From: Pectobacterium atrosepticum
GTDB lineage: Bacteria > Pseudomonadota > Gammaproteobacteria > Enterobacterales > Enterobacteriaceae
DNA length: 64,000 nt
Direction: 5' to 3'
Assembly: GCA_019056595.1 (NCBI GenBank)
Contig: CP036163.1
Coordinates: forward strand, 3,844,001-3,908,000
Part shown: positions 33,594 to 39,463 of the stretch, in pieces
Numbering within the stretch: the stretch's first letter is position 1
Layout of the letters: the number at the start of each line of letters is the position of its first letter
Translations under genes and position numbers: made by a program
Notes under the pieces: generated by a model
Database searches by the model: none
What the model was told of the DNA's origin: nothing
What the model saw: the letters and a program-made list of their open reading frames with translations, nothing else

Positions 33594-33763
33594 CGAAAGT
33601 CAGCCCGGCGTAAGCCGCGAATGGGTAACACCCAGGGTGCCTTGCAACAATTCAACATTTCGCCCCCGATGCACAGATGTCTGCTGAGACGCAGGATGCG
33701 CAAAATTAAACCGTGTCGTCGGGGATGAAGTGCCTATTTTAGCTCTCTTTCAAAAGGGAGTCG

Positions 33764-33807
33764 GTGAGTTATGTATTCCGTTCACACGGACGGAATACAT
33801 AACTCAC
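33764..33807 (+). repeat. 18-bp perfect hairpin before the integrase-like gene
   Basis: GTGAGTTATGTATTCCGT (33764-33781) and its exact complement at 33790-33807, loop of eight bases. It ends 12 bp before the GGAGGA ribosome binding site of the 33831 gene. Either an attenuator/operator for that gene or a recombinase site. A GC-rich fold (CCCCGA near 33664 with TCGGGG near 33719) lies just upstream. Confidence 0.6.
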
Positions 33808-33830
33808 TTCATTGGATCTGGAGGACTCAT

Positions 33831-34721
33831 ATGGCTAAGTTAAATAAGAATCTTGTGACGTTAGCGCGGGACGGTAGTGGCAGTTTTAAAACACTCAATG
33901 ACCGTATGAAAATAGCCGATCGTTTTGCGGAAAGGTTAAAACGCTTGAATGTGCAGATTAGGGATGCAAAGAATATTAAGCCTCGTCATATTGAAATGTA
34001 TATCAGAAGCCGTCAGGAAGAGAAAATTTCAATCAGGACATTGCAAAATGAAATGTCAGCAATACGATCCATTTTGCGTGCAGCGGGTAAGACCATTATG
34101 GCCAAACCAGAGCATGAGAGTTTGAGTAATAGAGCGTTAGGAATCTTTGGTGCAAGTCGTGACGGTTCAAAGGTTGCTATTCCAGACAGTATATATCAAA
34201 GCATTTTAGAAAAAGTAAGTGCGGCCGATAAAGGCGCAGGTGCAGCAATGGAATTATCCCGTCTTCTTGGTTTACGGACTGAGGAAACCATTCAGTCAGT
34301 TAAATCCCTTAAAACATGGCAGAAGGCGTTGCAAAATGGTGATGAGAAAGTTCGCATTGTTTTTGGTACTAAAGGAGGGCGGCCAAGAGATACCACCATT
34401 ATTGAAAGGGACAGGTTAATCAGTGCAGTGAATAATGCAATACATGTTGCGAGCGAAAATAACGGTCGATTGATTAATCGTCCTGCTTTGCATTTAGCAA
34501 TTGAACAGTATCGTAATATCGTTAGGGATGCAGGGCTTGTCGGAAAATATGCACCTCATAGCCTTAGGTATGCCTATACCCAAGATGCAACAAAGCTACA
34601 TCTTAAAAATGGATTTAGTAAAGAAGAGGCTGACGCATTAGTCTCTATGGATTTAGGTCACGGTGATGGGCGAGGCCGTTATGTTGCTCGTGTTTATAAT
34701 AAAGTTGATCCCTCGCAGTGA
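33831..34721 (+). CDS. Tyrosine recombinase/integrase-domain protein
   Basis: 296 residues from ATG 33831, set by GGAGGA six bases upstream; the longer frame would start inside the hairpin. N-terminal SAM-like DNA-binding part (about 10-95), then a catalytic domain: Arg in LGLRTEE (about 137), Lys in FGTKGGRPRD, HSLRYAYTQD (His and Arg, about 250), LGHGDGRGRYVARVY with the third His-equivalent and a Tyr near the end. All core positions can be found. It belongs to the small 'integrase domain' proteins carried inside ICEs, distinct from the att-site integrase. Its target may be the repeats or hairpins around it. Confidence 0.75.
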   Translation: MAKLNKNLVTLARDGSGSFKTLNDRMKIADRFAERLKRLNVQIRDAKNIKPRHIEMYIRSRQEEKISIRTLQNEMSAIRSILRAAGKTIMAKPEHESLSNRALGIFGASRDGSKVAIPDSIYQSILEKVSAADKGAGAAMELSRLLGLRTEETIQSVKSLKTWQKALQNGDEKVRIVFGTKGGRPRDTTIIERDRLISAVNNAIHVASENNGRLINRPALHLAIEQYRNIVRDAGLVGKYAPHSLRYAYTQDATKLHLKNGFSKEEADALVSMDLGHGDGRGRYVARVYNKVDPSQ

Positions 34722-34728
34722 TAAAGGA

Positions 34729-35019
34729 TCAAGATGGTTGTTTGACCATTTCATTGTAAATCGCTGAAGCAACCAATCTTCCTTGTTCTGTTAACGCATA
34801 TGACAATTTCAATCCTTCATCTCTGTATTGTTCAAAAAAACCATTTTTATGTAGAGTATGGCAGGACGTTCTTAAGTGATTTGAGTATAATGATGTACTG
34901 CGGCTTTTATTTATCATTGAGAATAGCGCAGTCACGGTTACAAAATGTTGATGACCTTTTTTTTGTTCAATTGCATACAGTAGAAATAAGACATCACGTT
35001 GGTTTTTTGAAATACGCAT
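34729..35019 (-). CDS. Small winged-helix regulator
   Basis: 96 residues, convergent to the integrase-like gene with a gap of seven bases. Helix-rich N-terminus (SKNQRDVLFLLYAIEQKKG), then LFSMINKSRSTSLYSNHLRTSCHTLHKNGFFEQYRDEGLKLSYALTEQGRLVASAI, which reads as a recognition helix, a wing and the 'LTxxGRxxA' end of MarR/PadR-like winged helices. Two copies of a palindrome lie just upstream of its start, so it is probably autoregulated. Start ATG at 35019 follows GAGGGAGGTAGT. Confidence 0.6.
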   Translation of the reverse strand: MRISKNQRDVLFLLYAIEQKKGHQHFVTVTALFSMINKSRSTSLYSNHLRTSCHTLHKNGFFEQYRDEGLKLSYALTEQGRLVASAIYNEMVKQPS

Positions 35020-35034
35020 ACTACCTCCCTCTTG

Positions 35035-35103
35035 TTCGTATCGGATACGATTAAATATTCTTCTTGCAAACGGTTCAATGTTTTATTCGTATCTGATACG
35101 AAT
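35035..35103 (-). promoter_or_regulatory. Twin palindromic operators of the small regulator
   Basis: TTCGTATCGGATACGATT (35035-35052) and ATTCGTATCTGATACGAAT (35085-35103) share the palindrome TCGTATCnGATACGA; start-to-start distance is about 50 bp. The first lies 15 bp before the regulator start. Confidence 0.65.
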
Positions 35104-35193
35104 AATTTAATGATGCAGAGATAGCTGAGAATATATTGAATTTAATTCCATCTTTGAGTATGTTGAAAAGGCTAACTTGTCGTCTCTGACGAC

Positions 35194-35367
35194 CACCAAT
35201 GATCTTTCAGTCTGTGAGGATCGCCTTCGGGTGACTGAATCACTTTTCCAAAGCCTGCAAGGAAAAGGGCGTGATTAAGAAGCGCGGTAAATCTGCCATC
35301 CTTTGAGAGCAGATGTCACCAGGTAGTTTGAACGCCGCTACGAGCGTGGTGATGAAGGTTCCGCTTA
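35194..35367 (+). ncRNA. STAXI-like pseudoknot element, copy 2 of the 174-bp direct repeat
   Basis: Second copy, 171/174 identical to 32929-33102 and in the same orientation, 2,265 bp away. The three changes are G-A or T-C transitions. A CGTC-tct-GACG hairpin precedes it, parallel to the first copy though different in sequence. It ends 14 bp before the first switch leader. Confidence 0.5.
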
Positions 35368-35380
35368 ACTACCAATCAAT

Positions 35381-35448
35381 CCCTCCGGGAAGCTACTTCC
35401 CGATGGCAGGGATGTGGTTTTCCAAATATTTTATTTTGGAGCAACCAC
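35381..35448 (+). promoter_or_regulatory. Switch leader 1
   Basis: 5' hairpin CGGGAAG/CTTCCCG inside CCCT/AGGG. Then GTGGTT + CCAAA (35414-35426) pairs with TTTGG + AACCAC (35435-35448), which contains the TTGGAG ribosome binding site of the 35450 gene. Pairing of the middle strand with the 5' hairpin is weak here. Confidence 0.5.
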
Positions 35449-35449
35449 T

Positions 35450-35725
35450 ATGAACTCTTCTACTGCATATCGTGACGGATACTGGGCAGGTCAATTGTTG
35501 CTTTCACTGAAGAAAAAAGTGAAGACACGGCAGCATGTTTACAAGACCTACAGCTCCCTTCAGCTTTTACTCATCTGGACTAGTGTTGTCGCCGTTTGCT
35601 GCTTTTTGTATCTGAGCCGACTTGGTGGTTTCCAACATAAGCCTCAGCAAGATGAACCGATGGGTACCATCGTCGAACCTGTTACGGTTTCGACAGAACA
35701 GGTGTATCCGAAAGACTCTTTCTAA
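35450..35725 (+). CDS. Small membrane protein of the ICE backbone
   Basis: 91 residues from ATG 35450, which the ribosome binding site TTGGAG supports; the longer frame from 35414 would begin within the leader. One membrane span at about 40-60 (LQLLLIWTSVVAVCCFLYL) with a basic cytoplasmic N-terminus (LKKKVKTRQHVYK) and an acidic tail. Family not recognised. Confidence 0.6.
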   Translation: MNSSTAYRDGYWAGQLLLSLKKKVKTRQHVYKTYSSLQLLLIWTSVVAVCCFLYLSRLGGFQHKPQQDEPMGTIVEPVTVSTEQVYPKDSF

Positions 35726-35740
35726 AACTTTAAGCAGGCA

Positions 35741-35804
35741 ACCCAACGGGAAAATATCTTCCCGCCTGGGTGAGATGTTCTCCCGTTTCTATCAGGAGAA
35801 CATC
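35741..35804 (+). promoter_or_regulatory. Switch leader 2
   Basis: Strand B GATGTTCTCC (35774-35783) is perfectly complementary to strand C GGAGAACATC (35795-35804), which holds the ribosome binding site and touches the ATG at 35805. B can also pair upstream with GGGAAAATATC (35748-35758) at nine of 11 positions plus one wobble; that strand in turn can fold into its own CGGGAA/TTCCCG hairpin. Confidence 0.65.
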
Positions 35805-36131
35805 ATGCAAATGGTCTTACGTCGTACGATTAATTTCACTGAACGTCTGTCTGTGTTGCTGAAGAAAAACACTCAGCAGTGCAATGACGGATTTATCGGC
35901 GAATGGATACCGAATCGCTCCGGGCATATGAACTTCCGGGCGCGAGTTTCTCGAAGTAATTCCGGATGGAGTTATCAGGTAGAAAGTCGTACCGGTTGGT
36001 TAGGCTCAAAATCTTACCGATTTGACGCTCATACTTGTCCCGATAATTCGTTTCCACAACGTCGCCAGGCAATCAAGGCTGCACAATTGTTAGCAAAACA
36101 GTTAGCAACGCTGCGTTATCGCTTCCAGTGA
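35805..36131 (+). CDS. Hypothetical ICE backbone protein
   Basis: 108 residues from ATG 35805, right behind the AGGAG site; the long upstream frame reads through the leader and the previous gene and is not real. Basic, soluble, Arg/Ser-rich (FRARVSRSNSGWSYQVESRTGWLGSKSYRF) and ending in a helix of RRQAIKAAQLLAKQLA. No family recognised. Confidence 0.6.
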   Translation: MQMVLRRTINFTERLSVLLKKNTQQCNDGFIGEWIPNRSGHMNFRARVSRSNSGWSYQVESRTGWLGSKSYRFDAHTCPDNSFPQRRQAIKAAQLLAKQLATLRYRFQ

Positions 36132-36143
36132 CGTAACTCATAC

Positions 36144-36211
36144 CCACACGGGGATTTATCCCCATGTGGAGATAAATCCCTTTTCGTTTTGAACCGAAAA
36201 AAGGATTTATC
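36144..36211 (+). promoter_or_regulatory. Switch leader 3
   Basis: A: GGGATTTATC (36151-36160). B: GATAAATCCC (36171-36180) followed by TTTTCGTTTT. C: GGATTTATC (36203-36211), with the AAAAGGA ribosome binding site. A:B is a ten-base terminator-like stem, B:C a nine-base stem over the ribosome binding site, and A also folds alone as GGGGA-ttta-TCCCC. The arrangements exclude each other. Confidence 0.7.
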
Positions 36212-36212
36212 G

Positions 36213-36686
36213 ATGCATGATTTCAATACGAAACCTTTCGTCTCGCGCTTGGCTAGTCTTCGGAGGGACGACGAATTTCTACAGCGTTCCACAACAGACC
36301 TCATCAGGATTGTCTCTGACATTGAATCTGTACTGATGGAAGCGACTGCGCTCATGCGTCTTGGTATCGATACGATTGACTGGGATGATTTGGCGCTGAT
36401 GACACTTAACCAAAAAAAGATAGCGTGGGTTGCACGGCAGGTCGGTGAAATTATTGGCCTGAATCTGTTGCCTCCGGTGTTTATCGAAAAATACCTCACA
36501 GAGGTTCTCAATCCCAGTCTTTCTGTTGATGCCATTTTCTGGCAGCGCTATTTCAATAAGGGGCTGAAAGATGCAGCGAAAGTGCATGAGAGCCCGAACG
36601 CCAGTATCTGGCTGATTGATTACTACCTTTACGCGCTCAGTTTAGATATTGAACGCAACTGGTATGACGGCCGGACGTTCTACTGA
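36213..36686 (+). CDS. Hypothetical ICE protein, paralogue of the next gene
   Basis: 157 residues from ATG 36213 (AAAAGGA upstream). Helical, soluble. Two stretches match the product of 36775-37179: IVSDIESVLMEATALMRLGI with VISDIEGKLMEIDAFETLRI, and GEIIGLNLLPPVFIEKYLTEVL with GETFGLNFIPENYSHYFNDV. The pair arose by duplication together with the leader. Family not recognised. Confidence 0.6.
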   Translation: MHDFNTKPFVSRLASLRRDDEFLQRSTTDLIRIVSDIESVLMEATALMRLGIDTIDWDDLALMTLNQKKIAWVARQVGEIIGLNLLPPVFIEKYLTEVLNPSLSVDAIFWQRYFNKGLKDAAKVHESPNASIWLIDYYLYALSLDIERNWYDGRTFY

Positions 36687-36714
36687 CTGGCCGCCATATC
36701 GTTACTCAAACTAT

Positions 36715-36771
36715 GCGGGATTTATCCCGTTGGGGATAAATCCTTTTTCAAATTGAAGAGAGGATTTATCC
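36715..36771 (+). promoter_or_regulatory. Switch leader 4
   Basis: A: GGATTTATCC (36718-36727). B: GGATAAATCC (36734-36743) followed by TTTTT. C: GGATTTATCC (36762-36771), four bases before the ATG at 36775. A and C are identical ten-base direct repeats and B is complementary to both, so B must choose: A:B is a textbook terminator, B:C hides the AGGAT site. Confidence 0.75.
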
Positions 36772-36774
36772 GTT

Positions 36775-37179
36775 ATGAATACTTTACTTAATCGTCTTGC
36801 TCGTAATCGTCATTCTGTCGTTGACCTGCTGTGTGTGATTTCTGACATAGAGGGAAAATTGATGGAGATTGATGCATTCGAGACACTTCGAATCAACTGC
36901 TCACCTGATGATGATGGTTTTACAGACAATGATTATCAGATTTTCGAAATCGCGCACTGTCTTGGCGAAACCTTTGGACTGAATTTTATCCCTGAGAATT
37001 ACAGTCATTATTTTAATGATGTGATCTTATTAGGGAAAAAAATTGGTCAGGGATTTTGGGACAAACCCTTTCAGAATGGTGTTCTGGAAGGTAAGCATTC
37101 CTGCCGGGAATTCTCTTCTTGCCCGGAGGAATGCGGCGATTTTGATAGCTACATTAAGTGGCTCAGTCGAGTCCATTGA
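36775..37179 (+). CDS. Hypothetical ICE protein, paralogue of the previous gene
   Basis: 134 residues, acidic. Similar to the 36213 product over the first 90 residues (see there); the C-terminus differs and carries cysteines (KHSCREFSSCPEECGDF) that could bind metal or form disulphides. AGGAT lies seven bases before ATG 36775. Unknown family. Confidence 0.6.
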   Translation: MNTLLNRLARNRHSVVDLLCVISDIEGKLMEIDAFETLRINCSPDDDGFTDNDYQIFEIAHCLGETFGLNFIPENYSHYFNDVILLGKKIGQGFWDKPFQNGVLEGKHSCREFSSCPEECGDFDSYIKWLSRVH

Positions 37180-37260
37180 AATTGAATGCAACTGATGCAT
37201 TTAAGGTTTGATGCATTGATAGCCTGTTTTACGTCAATTATCGACCTACGATAATTTTAT

Positions 37261-37324
37261 CTTTCCCCCAGTGGCAATGCTTTCCGCCACCAGGGGGAAA
37301 GCATTCGCCCGTAAAAGGTCTTTT
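37261..37324 (+). promoter_or_regulatory. Switch leader 5 (radC), variant form
   Basis: Two exclusive folds are visible: CTTTCCCCC (37261-37269) with GGGGGAAAG (37293-37301), enclosing GTGG/CCAC; or AATGCTTTCC (37276-37285) with GGAAAGCATT (37296-37305). The AAAGG ribosome binding site lies beyond, in a small AAAAG-gt-CTTTT stem. It differs from the other leaders in lacking a clear strand C. Confidence 0.5.
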
Positions 37325-37372
37325 ATGAGCGAATTAACCCCCCCCTCACGCGAGCGTTTATACCGAGCGTGA
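37325..37372 (+). other. Interrupted 5' end of radC with a C8 tract
   Basis: ATG 37325 has AAAGG upstream and starts MSELTPPS but meets TGA at 37370-37372. The run of eight C at 37338-37345 causes this: with seven C the frame would continue into RadC as ...SVYTEREARVIN-MALALLERK. Frame relation checked by hand: 37389 is one base out of phase with 37325. Confidence 0.65.
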
Positions 37373-37388
37373 AGCACGAGTCATCAAT

Positions 37389-37802
37389 ATGGCATTGGCG
37401 CTTCTTGAACGTAAGGTCAGAAAACGGGAAGCCATGACGTCTCCTGAGGACGTTAAAGCGTACTTGCGTTTCAAGCTGGAGCATATTGAACGAGAAGTTT
37501 TTGTCGCGATGTTCCTGAATAATCAAAATCGATTAATTGCCTGTGAATTCCTTTTCGCCGGAACAATTAACAGTGTTGAGGTTCATCCACATGAGGTTGT
37601 CCGACGTGCCGTTCTATTGAATGCGGCTGCGGTCATTTTTGCCCATAACCATCCGTCGGGGAATGCTGAACCCAGCAATGCCGATCGACAAATCACCGAG
37701 AAACTGACTAACGCACTCTCTCTGATTGAAGTGCGGGTACTGGATCACATCATTGTTGGCCACGGCGAAATCGTATCATTTGCCGAACGTGGCTGGTTAT
37801 AA
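37389..37802 (+). CDS. radC: RadC-family JAB domain protein (5' end frameshifted)
   Basis: 137 residues from ATG 37389, about 20 short of the usual 155-165. The family core is intact: LTSP-like MTSPEDVKAYLRFKLEHIEREVF, then the JAB metalloprotease-like motif AAAVIFAHNHPSGNAEPSNADRQIT (HxHPSG with downstream Asp) and LDHIIVG. ICEs carry such radC copies; their function is not established. No ribosome binding site precedes 37389, so the true start is probably 37325 with a frameshift in the C8 tract (see previous entry). As it stands, a shortened protein or slippage product is expected. Confidence 0.8.
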   Translation: MALALLERKVRKREAMTSPEDVKAYLRFKLEHIEREVFVAMFLNNQNRLIACEFLFAGTINSVEVHPHEVVRRAVLLNAAAVIFAHNHPSGNAEPSNADRQITEKLTNALSLIEVRVLDHIIVGHGEIVSFAERGWL

Positions 37803-37834
37803 CCACATAAACACTTTCGTTTAATCAGATGTTA

Positions 37835-37901
37835 CCCCATGGGGAGAGTCTTCTCCCGCTACGGGATGACTCTCCCTTTTTTCATTACTAAAAAGGAGAG
37901 T
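37835..37901 (+). promoter_or_regulatory. Switch leader 6
   Basis: A: GGGAGAGTC (37842-37850). B: GACTCTCCC (37868-37876) followed by TTTTTT. C: GGAGAGT (37895-37901), the ribosome binding site, preceded by AAAAA. A:B is a perfect nine-base terminator; B plus its T run pairs with AAAAAGGAGAGT. A can also fold back on TCTCCC (37852-37857). Confidence 0.75.
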
Positions 37902-37903
37902 TC

Positions 37904-38119
37904 ATGTCTCACATTGATATCACTCAAGAGGCTCTCGTTCCGAGCGCTTCGTTTACACCAGAGCAGGAAGACGCGTTGTGTCAGTTGATACGTCGGGAAT
38001 GTTTTCGGCGCGATCGCAATGCACTACTGAAACTGCTCGGTTATCTCACGCTGCTGAAAGTCGCCGGTTCCCTGGTGCTTCTAGCGCTGGTCCTGCTACT
38101 TCGCGGGTTAATCCATTGA
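37904..38119 (+). CDS. Small ICE membrane protein
   Basis: 71 residues, one C-terminal membrane span (about 43-68, LGYLTLLKVAGSLVLLALVLLL). Start ATG 37904 after AGGAGAG. Followed at 11 bp by the next gene. No known family. Confidence 0.55.
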   Translation: MSHIDITQEALVPSASFTPEQEDALCQLIRRECFRRDRNALLKLLGYLTLLKVAGSLVLLALVLLLRGLIH

Positions 38120-38130
38120 AAGGATCGGTT

Positions 38131-38574
38131 ATGCCAATGATTTTACACATACTAATTGTTCTGTTTACAGGGCTGTGGTTCATCGTGCGCTGGACGAGCA
38201 AATTGTCTGCGCGAGCGCTTGTCTGGCTTTATCAGACCTGGCGTCAGCGTTCGGAGCCGATGGAGTCGTCCGCTCATCGAATAATTTATACCGGGAAATG
38301 GCTGCTTGCTGACGATCACCAGTGTTGTGGCCGAGCCATCGTACTGCAACACCGGCACCGCTATAAGCCTGGTGTCGAACTGCTGTATTTCGGCGAGGAG
38401 ACAGCTCAACCGTTTTACGGTGAACGGTACATGGATAGCGAAGACGACGCGGTTGATTCCGCATTGGCCATGCACCAGAAGCTGTTACGGAATGTGCGTC
38501 AACGTCCAAAATCTGAGCGAATACCCGCTATCGTGACGATTTCGTCAGCGGCTCAGAATGATGAAGCCGCATGA
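38131..38574 (+). CDS. Hypothetical ICE protein with N-terminal membrane anchor
   Basis: 147 residues from ATG 38131, after AAAGGA; the frame runs further upstream only as a shadow of the previous gene. One membrane span (about 3-22) and a soluble domain with a Cys pair (DDHQCCGRAIVLQHRHRY). It has no leader of its own and is read from the 37904 transcript. Family unknown. Confidence 0.55.
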   Translation: MPMILHILIVLFTGLWFIVRWTSKLSARALVWLYQTWRQRSEPMESSAHRIIYTGKWLLADDHQCCGRAIVLQHRHRYKPGVELLYFGEETAQPFYGERYMDSEDDAVDSALAMHQKLLRNVRQRPKSERIPAIVTISSAAQNDEAA

Positions 38575-38843
38575 TGGATAGACTGCAATCCTCTCCGGCC
38601 GTTGCGATTGATGACAGCGCCTGGACAAGACTCGTTGCGTTTACGCCCGAGCCTGCGTGCGAGACAGAGCGATTGTATCGTCTGATTCGTCATGCATTGA
38701 AAGCATTGGCTTCAAGTACACGTTCAGAAGTAACGACAGGTATTTTTTGTTTACCCAGTGACGGGGATAGAACGACACCCTTATGGCAGCAGTTTCATTT
38801 GCGCCATGAGAATGATGTTATTCATATCAGCCTGACAAACTAA
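38571..38843 (+). CDS. Hypothetical ICE protein
   Basis: 90 residues; the ATG overlaps the preceding TGA (ATGATGG), indicating coupled translation. Soluble, mixed helix and strand, no recognisable motif. Third gene of the unit that starts at leader 6. Confidence 0.5.
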   Translation: MMDRLQSSPAVAIDDSAWTRLVAFTPEPACETERLYRLIRHALKALASSTRSEVTTGIFCLPSDGDRTTPLWQQFHLRHENDVIHISLTN

Positions 38844-38859
38844 CACAGCATCTTATTAA

Positions 38860-38910
38860 CCCTGACGGGGACACCCGCAGGGGTGGACTCGTCTTTTTTT
38901 CGGAGTCCAT
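38860..38910 (+). promoter_or_regulatory. Switch leader 7
   Basis: 5' hairpin CGGG-gaca-CCCG inside CCCT/AGGG. B: TGGACTC (38884-38890) followed by GTCTTTTTTT. C: GAGTCCA (38903-38909), part of the CGGAG ribosome binding site, before ATG 38914. The A:B pairing is partial (CACCC with GGGTG). Confidence 0.65.
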
Positions 38911-38913
38911 ACC

Positions 38914-39399
38914 ATGAGTTTACTGACCACTAATGAACACCACGAGTCGGCCCAGGCGACACAGGGAGCAATGAAGTCGCTGACGCGAGAGCCAGGTGTC
39001 ATTGAGCGCACGCGCAGTCATTTTTATAGCTGGTTACAGGCTGAGTTTGACCGTCATTACAACACGATACGTGACGGCGGTTATCGCCGATTTCTTGAGG
39101 ATCAACATCCGACGGAGCTGGAGCGTTTTGATGCAGCCTGTGAAGCGCTGCGGCGTGAAGAGTTCGGCCGTTTTGCAGAGCTTCAGACGTTGGGGCTATT
39201 TTTGCATACGCAAGTCGCAGATAAAGAGGCGCTGTTTCGCCGCCGGCGTAACCAGTTCCTGATGGCCATGTCAGCAACGGGGATAATTACATCCTCTGTC
39301 ATCTGGGCCTATCTTCATCACGAGCAGTTTGTGCAGTTGTGCCATCAGGCGGTTATTGCGGGTCACGCGATCCTGCAACTGTTCACCACTGTACTCTGA
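38914..39399 (+). CDS. Hypothetical ICE membrane protein
   Basis: 161 residues. Long charged helical N-terminal part (YSWLQAEFDRHYNTIRDGGYRRFLEDQHPTELERFDAACEALRREEFG interrupted by short loops), then one or two membrane segments near the C-terminus (about 118-160). No catalytic motif. Present between leaders 7 and 8 as a single-gene unit. Confidence 0.55.
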   Translation: MSLLTTNEHHESAQATQGAMKSLTREPGVIERTRSHFYSWLQAEFDRHYNTIRDGGYRRFLEDQHPTELERFDAACEALRREEFGRFAELQTLGLFLHTQVADKEALFRRRRNQFLMAMSATGIITSSVIWAYLHHEQFVQLCHQAVIAGHAILQLFTTVL

Positions 39400-39410
39400 T
39401 TTTTGATTTT

Positions 39411-39463
39411 CCCTGAGGGAGCCATCCCTCAGGGGATGGTCCCGATTTTTTGATGGAGACCAC
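39411..39463 (+). promoter_or_regulatory. Switch leader 8
   Basis: 5' hairpin CCCTGAGGGA (39411-39420) / TCCCTCAGGG (39425-39434), ten perfect pairs. B: ATGGTCCC (39436-39443) followed by GATTTTTT. C: GGAGACCAC (39455-39463) with the ribosome binding site; TGGTC/GACCA pairs B:C. B also matches GGGAGCCAT (39417-39425) with one bulge. Confidence 0.65.

Noticed and set aside
33585-33625. Hammerhead- or twister-like ribozyme core (CTGACGA near GCGAA)
   Set aside because: Only short consensus pieces match; the required stem order could not be drawn.
32929-35367. Composite transposon or insertion sequence made from the 174-bp repeats
   Set aside because: The repeats are direct, carry no terminal inverted repeats, and no DDE transposase lies between them; a recombinase module or duplication is the better reading.
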